The position numbers were made by a program, and so were the translations under genes. 64,000 nucleotides of DNA from Coprococcus eutactus (lineage in GTDB: Bacteria > Bacillota > Clostridia > Lachnospirales > Lachnospiraceae). Position 1 is the first letter of the stretch; each line of letters begins with the position of its first letter. The notes under the pieces were generated by a model that searched no databases, was not told the origin of the DNA, and saw only the letters and a program-made list of their open reading frames with translations. The DNA lies in contig NZ_CP102278.1 in NCBI RefSeq assembly GCF_025149915.1, positions 1,534,001-1,598,000 on the forward strand. Reading direction: 5' to 3'. Positions 1-8,396 of the stretch are shown here, in pieces.

Positions 1-1758
1 TCTCTCAAGGAATCCCCTTGTAACTCCTATATCTATGAAATCCCACGGAAGGATCTCGTCAACATTTCTGTCCCTGTATGTGTAAAAATCAATGTCAAGA
101 CCGTGCTTAGCCATGGAATTGTCCCAGTTTTCTTTTTTAAAGAACTCTGTCCATGCGTCATATATCTGTCCTGATCTGTAGACATCATATATGACGTCGC
201 AGAGTTTTCTATCGCCCCTTGCAAGAAGTCCTTCTAGTATTGTTATGTCTGCCTCATGGTATTGGAATTTAAGGCTCTTATGGTTCTTCTCCTCGCGAAA
301 TCTATCCTTCACAAAGTAAGCTCTCTTGACAAATTCCTCAGGTCTTATCATCGGTGCCCACTGGAATGGTGTAAAAGGCTTTGGCACGAAATATGATGCA
401 GAAGCTGTGACCATCACTCTGCCATTTCGCTCTTCCCTCGGAATATTTGCGAAAAACAGTTCTGTGATCTCCTCCGACAGGTCTGCGATTCCTGCAATAT
501 CGTCATAAGTCTCCGTAGGAAGTCCCATCATGAAGTAAAGCTTTACCTTGTCCCAGCCGCCCTTGAATGCCTTCAGGGCACCATTCATGATGTCCTCCTT
601 GGTGAGCCCCTTATTTATGACATTTCTGAGTCTCTGCGTTCCTGCCTCCGGTGCAAATGTGAGGGAACTCTTCTTGACATCCTGGATTTTGCTCATAACA
701 TCAAGTGAGAAAGCATCTATACGCAGAGATGGTAGCGAGATATTTACGTGCTCATTGTCCATCTTCTCAATCAGGCAGTCGGTAAGTTCAGGGAGATCTT
801 CATAATCACTGGATGACAGACTGCTGAAAGTGATCTCCTCATGTCCGGTACTTGCCAACATCTTCTCAGCATAGCCCTTTAGCATATCTACATTCTTAGG
901 CCTTGTCGGTCTGTATATCATTCCCGCCTGGCAAAAACGACAGCCTCTTATGCAGCCTCGCATGATCTCCAACACGACTCTGTCCTGGGTGAGCTTCATA
1001 AATGACACGACCGGTTTTTCTGGATACGTCACCTTGCTGTGATCCATAACCACTGTCTTTGTAACTGTTGCCGGGACACCATCAAATTTCGGGCCAAAAG
1101 AGGCTATCGTTCCATCTTCATGATAAGTCACCTCATAGAGCTCTGGCACATAAAGTCCCGGAATGTTTGACACTTTTATGAGAAATTCTTGCCTTGTCAT
1201 GTCGGAGTGCTTATAGACTTTGTAAAGTTCTAGCAACTCATCATACGATACTTCACCTTCACCCATGTAGAATATATCGAAAAAGTCTGCAATAGGTTCT
1301 GGATTATATGAGCAAGGGCCTCCACCGATTACAAGTGTGTCCCCTTTCTTACGGTCCTTGGTGCGCAGAGGAATACCTGATAGATCGAGCACCTGAAGAA
1401 TATTCGTGTAACACATCTCATATTGAAGGGTTATACCCAGAAAATCAAAGTCTTTTATAGGATCCTGTGATTCTAATGCAAAAAGTGGTATGGCATGTTT
1501 TCTCATCTCAGCATCAAGATCCGGCCATGGCGAGTATACTCTCTCACACCATGTATCTTCCCTTCTGTTGAACATGTCATACAGTATCTGTATTCCAAGA
1601 TGGGACATTCCTATCTCATATACATCGGGAAAACACATGCAGAAACGAACATCTATCTTGTCCTTCTCCTTGATCACACTGTTGTATTCGCCACCTATAT
1701 ATCTTGCGGGTTTTTCAACTTTCATCAGTATCTCATCCGATAACGCTAATTTTCTCAT
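1..1758 (-). CDS. Radical SAM protein of the TIGR03960/YgiQ-like type, partial at left edge
   Basis: This open frame has no stop before base 1, so 586 codons of the N-terminal part are seen and the C-terminus is outside the window. The start is the ATG at 1758, preceded by a TAAGGAATTT ribosome binding site. The N-terminal ~200 residues look like a degenerate B12-binding region (CFPDVYEIGMSHLGIQILYD). The radical SAM cluster motif C-x3-C-x2-C lies near 925-960 (GCIRGCRFCQAGMIYRPTRP). This order matches the TIGR03960 family, which usually carries a DUF2344 tail or is followed by a DUF2344 gene. The cluster would bind [4Fe-4S] and cleave S-adenosylmethionine. The substrate is unknown; family members lie near ribosomal protein and RNase genes in Clostridia. 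The family call is firm, the function is not. Confidence 0.85.
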   Translation of the reverse strand, partial: MRKLALSDEILMKVEKPARYIGGEYNSVIKEKDKIDVRFCMCFPDVYEIGMSHLGIQILYDMFNRREDTWCERVYSPWPDLDAEMRKHAIPLFALESQDPIKDFDFLGITLQYEMCYTNILQVLDLSGIPLRTKDRKKGDTLVIGGGPCSYNPEPIADFFDIFYMGEGEVSYDELLELYKVYKHSDMTRQEFLIKVSNIPGLYVPELYEVTYHEDGTIASFGPKFDGVPATVTKTVVMDHSKVTYPEKPVVSFMKLTQDRVVLEIMRGCIRGCRFCQAGMIYRPTRPKNVDMLKGYAEKMLASTGHEEITFSSLSSSDYEDLPELTDCLIEKMDNEHVNISLPSLRIDAFSLDVMSKIQDVKKSSLTFAPEAGTQRLRNVINKGLTKEDIMNGALKAFKGGWDKVKLYFMMGLPTETYDDIAGIADLSEEITELFFANIPREERNGRVMVTASASYFVPKPFTPFQWAPMIRPEEFVKRAYFVKDRFREEKNHKSLKFQYHEADITILEGLLARGDRKLCDVIYDVYRSGQIYDAWTEFFKKENWDNSMAKHGLDIDFYTYRDRNVDEILPWDFIDIGVTRGFLER

Positions 1759-1805
1759 ATATAAATTCCTTAAATATTTTTTCTTTTTATTCAATTACAG
1801 CAAAA

Positions 1806-1842
1806 GAGATGCGCACGAAATACGGAAGTTCCGTGCGCATCC
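1806..1842 (-). terminator. Hairpin downstream of the UPF0210 gene
   Basis: A perfect 10-bp stem (GATGCGCACG at 1808-1817 with CGTGCGCATC at 1832-1841) encloses a 14-nt loop that can itself pair (GGAAcTTCC). On the minus strand it is followed by CTCTTTTG, a short T tract. It sits 79 bp past the UPF0210 stop and 50 bp before the radical SAM start, which suits a terminator separating the two. Confidence 0.5.
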
Positions 1843-1919
1843 ACTGTTTATATCTATTATATCGATATGCGTATGAAATATCCATAATCCATATACGCGA
1901 TATCCATACACGATCAGAA

Positions 1920-3284
1920 TTAGTTCTTGAAGCTGTGAATAGGTGCAGGGATACGTCCACCTCTGTTGACGAACTTATCACATGCAAAGCTGTTTACAGG
2001 CATGATAGGTGCATATCCGAGAAGTCCTCCAAACTCAGCCTGATCCCCAAGCCCCTTTCCGATGACAGGGATAAGTCTGACAGCTGTAGTCTTCTGGTTT
2101 ATCATACCAAGAGCCATCTCGTCCGCTATGATTCCTGAGATAGTTGCCGGTGATGTGTCACCCGGGATTGCAATCATATCAAGACCTACAGAACATACAC
2201 AGGTCATAGCCTCAAGCTTCTCAAGTGTAAGGGCACCTGCTGAAACGGCATCGATCATTCTCTGATCCTCTGATACAGGTATAAATGCTCCTGAGAGTCC
2301 GCCCACATATGATGAAGCCATGACTCCGCCCTTCTTTACCTGATCGTTGAGCAGTGCAAGCGCTGCTGTTGTTCCAGGTGCTCCCGCATACTCAAGACCA
2401 ATCTCCTCAAGTATCTCACCAACGCTATCGCCAATGGCAGGTGTAGGTGCAAGTGACAGGTCTACGATACCAAATGGCACGCCAAGCATCTTAGATGCCT
2501 CCTTGGCAACAAGCTGTCCAACTCTTGTAACCTTAAAAGCTGTCTTCTTGATAGTCTCACAAAGGATCTCAAAGTTCTCTCCTCTCACCTTCTCAAGAGC
2601 TTTCTTTACGACGCCAGGACCACTGACACCGACATTTATTACGCAATCTCCCTCTGTAACGCCGTGGAATGCTCCGGCCATGAAAGGATTGTCATCAGGT
2701 GCATTGCAGAATACAACGAGCTTTGCACATCCGATAGAGTCCTCATCCTTTGTGAGTTCAGCTGTGTGCTTGATCATCTCTCCGAGAAGCTTTACCGCAT
2801 CCATATCAATACCAGTCTTTGTTGAACCGACATTGATTGAACTGCAGACCTTTCCTGTTGTTGAGAGAGCCTCTGGGATTGAACGGATGAGAAGCTCATC
2901 TGCAGGAGTCATGCCCTTGTTTACAAGTGCAGAATATCCGCCGATAAAGTTTACTCCTATAGTATCTGCTGCCTTATCGAGAGCCTTTGCTATCTTGACG
3001 AAATCCTCGCTTGTCTTGCAGACTGAACCGCCCACAAGCGCAATAGGTGTTACAGAAACTCGCTTATTTACTATTGGAATGCCATATCTTCTTGATATCT
3101 CCTGACCTGTTGACACAAGATCCTTGGCATATGTTGTTATCTTGTTATAAATCTTTGTGCATGTATCGTCTACATCTGCGCCTACACAATCTAGAAGACT
3201 GATACCCATTGTGATGGTACGAACATCCAAATTCATGTCTGAGATCATCTTATTGGTCTCAATTACTTCATTTATGCTAATCAT
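1920..3284 (-). CDS. UPF0210 (DUF711/PFL) family protein
   Basis: This 454-residue protein starts with the ATG at 3284 behind AGAGGAAATAC. It matches the UPF0210 (DUF711, 'PFL family') proteins in length and in its conserved N-terminus ([20 protein letters not shown]) and glycine-rich segments such as [10 protein letters not shown]. The family is widespread in Firmicutes and archaea and is nearly always encoded next to a small ACT-domain protein, as here (gap 35 bp to the UPF0237 gene). No reaction is established for it. The pairing with an amino-acid-sensing ACT protein suggests a metabolic role under small-molecule control, which is inference. No membrane segment or signal peptide is seen, so it is probably cytoplasmic. 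Confidence 0.9.
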   Translation of the reverse strand: MISINEVIETNKMISDMNLDVRTITMGISLLDCVGADVDDTCTKIYNKITTYAKDLVSTGQEISRRYGIPIVNKRVSVTPIALVGGSVCKTSEDFVKIAKALDKAADTIGVNFIGGYSALVNKGMTPADELLIRSIPEALSTTGKVCSSINVGSTKTGIDMDAVKLLGEMIKHTAELTKDEDSIGCAKLVVFCNAPDDNPFMAGAFHGVTEGDCVINVGVSGPGVVKKALEKVRGENFEILCETIKKTAFKVTRVGQLVAKEASKMLGVPFGIVDLSLAPTPAIGDSVGEILEEIGLEYAGAPGTTAALALLNDQVKKGGVMASSYVGGLSGAFIPVSEDQRMIDAVSAGALTLEKLEAMTCVCSVGLDMIAIPGDTSPATISGIIADEMALGMINQKTTAVRLIPVIGKGLGDQAEFGGLLGYAPIMPVNSFACDKFVNRGGRIPAPIHSFKN

Positions 3285-3319
3285 GTATTTCCTCTTTTCC
3301 GTCGTCTGACTGTGTATTA

Positions 3320-3592
3320 TTAAATTCTGTGCATTGTCTCAAATATCTTCTCGTGCTGTACCTTTATCTGAACTCCGATCTCGTCTCCGATCTGACCGAG
3401 CTCTGAAGCGATGAGCTCTGTTGATTTTGATGACTCCTGAGTGTCAACCACCATCATCATGTTGAAATACCCTGCAACTATAGTCTGTGATATGTCAAGT
3501 ATATTGATCTGGTTGTTTGCCAGATATACACATACCTTAGCTGTGATTCCCACGCTGTCCTTACCTACTACAGTTATGATTCTCTTCTTCAT
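3320..3592 (-). CDS. ACT-domain protein, UPF0237 family
   Basis: A 90-residue protein that is a single ACT domain ([20 protein letters not shown] then [14 protein letters not shown]). I chose the ATG at 3592 because AAGGAGGATAAATGA lies directly upstream and the family is about 90 residues long; an in-frame start 16 codons upstream has no ribosome binding site. ACT domains bind amino acids and dimerise. UPF0237 members resemble the GcvR regulator but are stand-alone. The gene precedes the UPF0210 gene by 35 bp, the usual arrangement, so the two are probably co-transcribed and act together. Confidence 0.9.
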   Translation of the reverse strand: MKKRIITVVGKDSVGITAKVCVYLANNQINILDISQTIVAGYFNMMMVVDTQESSKSTELIASELGQIGDEIGVQIKVQHEKIFETMHRI

Positions 3593-3690
3593 TTCATTTA
3601 TCCTCCTTGTTGATGATGATATCTGTCTCAGCAGACTCATCTTTTTTACTCCTTAAAAACCGTTCAGGCTTTCTGATCAATATATTAAGA

Positions 3691-4488
3691 TCAGGCTTCT
3701 ATAGCAGCCATCGGCACATCCCTTCTGGCAACTGCCAGACCAAATTCCCTTACATCGCTTGCAAATGAGTTGTCGGCAAGTTCCAGCTTGACTGTCTCGT
3801 ATGCCAGTTCTTCAAAGTTGTTCTCCTTGCTCAGATGTCCAAGCAAAATCCCCTTTACGTGATCGTTGAGAAGTCTGTATATAAGCTGGCCTGAGAGCTC
3901 GTTTGACAGATGCCCGTAATTGCCGAGAATACGTCTTTTGAGATAATATGGGTAAGATCCCGCCTCGAGCATTCTCACATCATGATTGGCTTCAACTACC
4001 ATTATATCCGAGTTGTCAAGTTTATCTACTATGTAATCGTTGAAATTCCCCATATCTGTTGCGATAGATATCTTTTTTCCATCTCCGTACAGGCTGTAAC
4101 ACACCGGATCTGTGGCATCATGCCATATGGATGAAGGATCTACAATTATATCGTTTATCAAGATCTTTTCATCTGGGCGTATCTCATGGAAAAGACCTTC
4201 ATCAATACTTCCAAGAGATGACATGTTCTTCATCTCCATGATGGTCCCTGCTGTGGCGTATATAGGCACACCATGTTTTCTTGCCAGAACGCCGATTCCC
4301 TTTACATGGTCTATATGTTCATGTGTCACAAGAATCCCATTTAGCTCGGATGGCTTTAACCCTTCATCTTTCAGAGCTGTCTCCACTCTCTTGCAGCTTA
4401 TACCTGCATCCACTAGAAGGTGTGTATTGTCATTTCCAACGTAATAGCAGTTTCCACTGCTGCCACTTGCTATGCTTAGTAATTTCAT
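3691..4488 (-). CDS. MBL-fold metallohydrolase, YycJ/WalJ-like
   Basis: This 265-residue protein has the metallo-beta-lactamase fold signature: SIASGSSGNCYYV at the N-terminus, the metal-binding THEHIDH motif near residue 55, a later metal-binding Asp/His (ATDMGN) and a C-terminal LGHLS. Length and the SGSSGN start match the YycJ/WalJ family, whose members in Bacillus are exonucleases acting in mismatch repair. In Bacillus this gene belongs to the walRK operon. Here the two-component genes are absent and it follows the ferredoxin-ASKHA gene by 30 bp. The metal site looks complete. The hydrolase call is firm; the DNA substrate is inferred from the family. Confidence 0.85.
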   Translation of the reverse strand: MKLLSIASGSSGNCYYVGNDNTHLLVDAGISCKRVETALKDEGLKPSELNGILVTHEHIDHVKGIGVLARKHGVPIYATAGTIMEMKNMSSLGSIDEGLFHEIRPDEKILINDIIVDPSSIWHDATDPVCYSLYGDGKKISIATDMGNFNDYIVDKLDNSDIMVVEANHDVRMLEAGSYPYYLKRRILGNYGHLSNELSGQLIYRLLNDHVKGILLGHLSKENNFEELAYETVKLELADNSFASDVREFGLAVARRDVPMAAIEA

Positions 4489-4518
4489 ATCGTGTTCTTC
4501 TTATCTGTGTATTGTATG

Positions 4519-6003
4519 TTATTTACTGTTATCAGAACTCCATGGTCTCAGATTCATATGGCTGTAATATCTTCTGTCAAATCCATCAAATTCACCCAGA
4601 TTAACAGCAGTCAGAGTTCCTTTAAACTCATATATTCTATCAATAAAAGACTCATCAATCAAGCACTTATGTGCCCCGTACAGTGATGTGTTTCCAGAAA
4701 ATTCCGATTTTTCCCGAAAACTTTCAGGAAAGAGGCCGAGACTTACAGCGCTGGATATCCTCAGACTGCAGCCAAAACCGCCGGCAAGATAGACTTTTGA
4801 GATGTCTCTATCACATATACCCGCAATATCCATAAGCGATTCAATACCTGCACATATAGCCGCCTTTGCAAGCAGAAAGCTTCGTATCATATCCATATCG
4901 ACAACGATTCCGCCTGCAAGTCTGTATCCATTTTCCAGATACTGGTCTGCAAGCACACCGTCATCACTTACGATGTGCAGTGTGTTGAGCCTGTAAAGCA
5001 GATCAAAGGCTGTTGTCGGCGCAGAGGTTCCTCTTTTTAACATTCCCTCAAATGCCGGACCGCAGGCACATGATGTCGCATATCCGATTCCTTGTTTTGC
5101 CAGAATCAATTCTCCGTTTGTTCCAAGATCCGCAAAAAGCTGATATGTGTCTGATCTGTCTATGTCACAAACCAACGCTCCACACAGCGCGTCAGCGCCG
5201 ACAAAAGCACTCAGGTTTGGCAGGCATGTGATACTCATGTCAGCAAATGTATCAGTGTATGCGGAGTCTTCATACAACATTCCATCAAAGAAAACATTGC
5301 CAGGTATAGTTTCAGCATCAGCATTTCTAATGACAAATGGTGAATGTCCAAGATTGTCGAGAGTATATCCTTCAAGAATCGCATTCATGGTGGTGTTACC
5401 AGATACGACAACATGTGATATGCCTTCTGTTTCAGCAACCATATCATAAAGCTCGGACGCAAGCTTATGCGTCACAGCTTTTCTGAGATCGGTCAGACCA
5501 GCCTCAGTTGATCCCACTCCGATCCTTGATATGACATCACTTCCGTACTTTATCTGAGGATTCATGAATCCGCGTCTGTCTATAGCAATCCCTGTTGACA
5601 TGTCAACCAGTTCCATTGCTATGGTGGTCGTTCCAAGGTCTATAGCTGCTCCAAGCTTCCGATTCTGCATCTTGGCAGAACTCTTTCCGATATCCGTTAA
5701 AGTCGTGTCTGCCATTTTAGATATGCCACTAAACTGATCATATCCTTGGGCATATGAGGTGAGTATGGACGTGTTATCATCACTGATAGTCACCGCAATA
5801 TCTCGTGTCACCGTATATGCGCAGCTTTTTACAGAACCTTCACCCGCTATATCAACAAGACACCGCTGGCAGGTACCTCGCTTTCCACAATTTCCGCTGA
5901 ATACATACCCTGCCCTGCTGAGAACGGAGAAGAGGTTGTCCCCCTGCCCGCACTCAATGAATCTATTATTGTTTACTGTTATTGTGATCTTATTGTTATC
6001 CAA
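4519..6003 (-). CDS. Ferredoxin-ASKHA protein (RACo-like corrinoid activator, DUF4445)
   Basis: This 494-residue protein joins an N-terminal 2Fe-2S ferredoxin domain (Cys39, Cys45, Cys48 and Cys61, C-x5-C-x2-C-x12-C) to a C-terminal ASKHA ATPase domain (phosphate motifs GAAIDLGTTTIAMELV and LFADLGTNGELIL; adenosine motif VYLAGGFGCSLR). This is the plan of RACo, the ATP-dependent reductive activator that returns Co(II) corrinoid proteins to Co(I). The start appears to be TTG at 6003, because no ATG lies near; an AAGGAA stretch is about 12 bases upstream. It begins 2 bp after the ilvA stop, so the two are coupled. The target is unknown. The window's MetH lacks its own reactivation domain and is a possible client (inference). 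It could instead serve a corrinoid methyltransferase elsewhere. Confidence 0.85.
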   Translation of the reverse strand: MDNNKITITVNNNRFIECGQGDNLFSVLSRAGYVFSGNCGKRGTCQRCLVDIAGEGSVKSCAYTVTRDIAVTISDDNTSILTSYAQGYDQFSGISKMADTTLTDIGKSSAKMQNRKLGAAIDLGTTTIAMELVDMSTGIAIDRRGFMNPQIKYGSDVISRIGVGSTEAGLTDLRKAVTHKLASELYDMVAETEGISHVVVSGNTTMNAILEGYTLDNLGHSPFVIRNADAETIPGNVFFDGMLYEDSAYTDTFADMSITCLPNLSAFVGADALCGALVCDIDRSDTYQLFADLGTNGELILAKQGIGYATSCACGPAFEGMLKRGTSAPTTAFDLLYRLNTLHIVSDDGVLADQYLENGYRLAGGIVVDMDMIRSFLLAKAAICAGIESLMDIAGICDRDISKVYLAGGFGCSLRISSAVSLGLFPESFREKSEFSGNTSLYGAHKCLIDESFIDRIYEFKGTLTAVNLGEFDGFDRRYYSHMNLRPWSSDNSK

Positions 6004-6005
6004 GG

Positions 6006-7250
6006 TTAATTGTATATTCCTTTTGTCATTACTTCCTTTGGCTTGTAACCCTTATCGGCAAGTGTATTGATGATAAGCTGCTTGTGTTCAGGTCCAAATG
6101 CTTCCATGGTTATGACAAGCTCAACTGCTGAGTTTCTGTTGATCGAGACGAACTGGTTATGCTCGAGCTTGATGACATTTCCCTGAAGATCGGCTATGAC
6201 CTTTGAAATATTCATCAATGCGCCAGGCTTATCCGGAAGAAGTGTAGACACTGTGAATATTCTGCTTCTGGCTATAAGTCCGTGCTGTACCAGTGATGCA
6301 AATGTGATCATGTCCATGTTGCCACCTGACAAAATACTTACAACTTTTGCACCTTTGACATCAAGATGCTTGAGAGCTGCAACTGTAAGAAGTCCTGAGT
6401 TCTCCACTAGAAGCTTGTGATTTTCAAGCATATCAAGGAAAGACACGATGAGTTCATTATCCTCAACGGTGATGATGTCATCAATATTCTTCTGTATATA
6501 AGGGAATATCTTGCTTCCCGGAGTCTTTACTGCGGTACCATCTGCAATAGTATCCACATAAGGAAGTGTTGTCACTTTCTTATTTTTAAGTGATACCTGC
6601 ATACAGTTTGCACCTGCAGGCTCAACACCTATAACCTTTATGTTAGGATTCATCATCTTAGCAAGAGTTGAAACGCCTGTTGCCAGACCACCTCCTCCGA
6701 TAGGAACGAGTATGTAGTCGACAAACGGAAGCTCTTTTATAATCTCCATTGCAACTGATCCCTGACCTGTGGCAACATCGAGATCATCAAAAGGATGGAT
6801 AAACGTATATCCCTTATCCTCAGCAAGCTCCAGTGCATATGCGCATGACTCATCGTATACATCTCCGTATAATATAACCTCTGCTCCATATGCCTTTGTC
6901 CTATTCACCTTGATAAGCGGTGTTGATGAAGGCATGACAATTGTTGCCTTTACTCCATATGCCTTAGCGGCGTATGCAACACCCTGGGCATGGTTTCCGG
7001 CCGATGCTGTTATAAGTCCCTTCTGTCTCTCCTCATCAGTGAGAGTGCTGATCTTGTAGTAGGCTCCTCTAATCTTGTATGCCCCGGTTTTCTGCAGATT
7101 TTCAGGCTTAAAATAGACCTTGTTTCCTGTTAATCCGCTGAAGTAGTCACTGTATATAAGCTTTGTGGGAAGAACCACCTTCTGAACGAGTTCATAGGCC
7201 TCCTCAAATTTAGCAAGTGTCAGTTTGTCAGTTGTCTTCTCTTCTGCCAT
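6006..7250 (-). CDS. ilvA: Threonine ammonia-lyase with one C-terminal ACT domain
   Basis: A 414-residue PLP enzyme that converts threonine to 2-oxobutanoate and ammonia, the first step to isoleucine. The PLP lysine lies in KTGAYKIRGAYYK (near residue 58), the SAGNHAQG loop follows, and the phosphate-binding GGGGLATG is near residue 185. The last ~75 residues (IFTVSTLLPDKPGALMNISK onward) form a single ACT domain, the short one-ACT form rather than the two-ACT E. coli IlvA. The start ATG at 7250 has AAGGAGA upstream. It is first in a run with the ASKHA protein (2-bp gap), MBL hydrolase, ACT and UPF0210 genes. A catabolic role cannot be excluded, but the isoleucine pathway genes elsewhere in the window favour biosynthesis. 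Confidence 0.92.
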   Translation of the reverse strand: MAEEKTTDKLTLAKFEEAYELVQKVVLPTKLIYSDYFSGLTGNKVYFKPENLQKTGAYKIRGAYYKISTLTDEERQKGLITASAGNHAQGVAYAAKAYGVKATIVMPSSTPLIKVNRTKAYGAEVILYGDVYDESCAYALELAEDKGYTFIHPFDDLDVATGQGSVAMEIIKELPFVDYILVPIGGGGLATGVSTLAKMMNPNIKVIGVEPAGANCMQVSLKNKKVTTLPYVDTIADGTAVKTPGSKIFPYIQKNIDDIITVEDNELIVSFLDMLENHKLLVENSGLLTVAALKHLDVKGAKVVSILSGGNMDMITFASLVQHGLIARSRIFTVSTLLPDKPGALMNISKVIADLQGNVIKLEHNQFVSINRNSAVELVITMEAFGPEHKQLIINTLADKGYKPKEVMTKGIYN

Positions 7251-7340
7251 TTTCCAAAAGTCTCCTTATATGTTATTCAAAGTTATAAGTTAAGTTAAAT
7301 TTGATATTATAATCAGAAATACATGTGTTGTTCAGAGATA

Positions 7341-8348
7341 TTACTCGTCCTCATCAATCAACATATCTATCTCTGAACGATCCTCGTCAAAGTCAGCAAA
7401 CAATGCATTTACATACGCCTGTGGATCAAATCTCTGGAGATCTCCTATCTTCTCTCCTACACCTATGAATTTTACAGGAACATCAAGTTCTGACTGAATA
7501 GCTATGGCAATACCACCCTTTGCTGTTCCGTCAAGCTTTGTTATGACTATACCGTCAAGCTCTGTTACGTTACTGAACTGTCTTGCCTGCTCAAGTGCAT
7601 TCTGACCGGTTGTTCCATCAAGTACAATGAGCGCCTCAACATTTGCCTCCGGATAATCGCGTGTGATTATCCTTCTCATCTTTGCAAGCTCATCCATGAG
7701 ATTTTTCTTGTTGTGAAGTCTTCCCGCTGTATCAACAAGCAATATATCGGTATTTCTTGCCTTTGCCGCAGCTACAGCATCATATACTACAGCAGCAGGA
7801 TCCGCGCCCTCATTGTGTGATATTATATCTACCTGTGCTCTGTCTGCCCATGTCTTAAGCTGATCGATCGCTGCAGCTCTGAATGTATCTGCTGCCGCCA
7901 TGAGGACTCTCTTACCCCTCTGTCTGTACTGCGCAGCGAGCTTTCCTATAGTGGTCGTCTTTCCAACTCCGTTTACGCCGATGACGAGAACAACAGTCTT
8001 TTTATTCTCAAAGTCATATGCTGACTCGTCAACTGACATCTGGTCTCTGATTATGTTTATCACTAGTTCCTTGCAGGCTGCAGGCTCCTTGATGTGGGAA
8101 TCCTCAACTCTCTGTTTGAGATCTTCGATTACTTTCTCGGTGGTCTCATATCCCATGTCGGCCATTATGAAGGTCTCCTCAAGGTTCTCATAGAAATCAT
8201 CATCTATGTGGGAAGCACCAAATACATCAGCAAAGCTCTCCACGATATTGTTTCTAGTCTTTGCAAGTCCTTCCTTGAGTCTTGCAAAGAAGCCTTTTTT
8301 CTCTTTCTTCTCATTCTTGTTCAGAATATCTTTATTTTCCTCTGACAT
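7341..8348 (-). CDS. ftsY: Signal recognition particle receptor FtsY
   Basis: A 335-residue SRP-type GTPase that docks the SRP-ribosome complex at the membrane. After a short charged N-terminus come the helical N domain (residues ~20-105) and the G domain, with P-loop GVNGVGKTT (~124), DTFRAAA, DTAGRLHNKKNLMDEL, TKLDGTAKGG, and the closing GVGEKIGDLQRFD. The long acidic A domain of E. coli FtsY is missing, as is usual in Firmicutes. The start has AGGAGGTATGGT directly upstream. It follows smc by 48 bp, the conserved rnc-smc-ftsY order. Confidence 0.97.
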   Translation of the reverse strand: MSEENKDILNKNEKKEKKGFFARLKEGLAKTRNNIVESFADVFGASHIDDDFYENLEETFIMADMGYETTEKVIEDLKQRVEDSHIKEPAACKELVINIIRDQMSVDESAYDFENKKTVVLVIGVNGVGKTTTIGKLAAQYRQRGKRVLMAAADTFRAAAIDQLKTWADRAQVDIISHNEGADPAAVVYDAVAAAKARNTDILLVDTAGRLHNKKNLMDELAKMRRIITRDYPEANVEALIVLDGTTGQNALEQARQFSNVTELDGIVITKLDGTAKGGIAIAIQSELDVPVKFIGVGEKIGDLQRFDPQAYVNALFADFDEDRSEIDMLIDEDE

Positions 8349-8396
8349 ACCATACCTCCTGTCTCATTATAAAAATGTAAATATCTTTATATCTGT

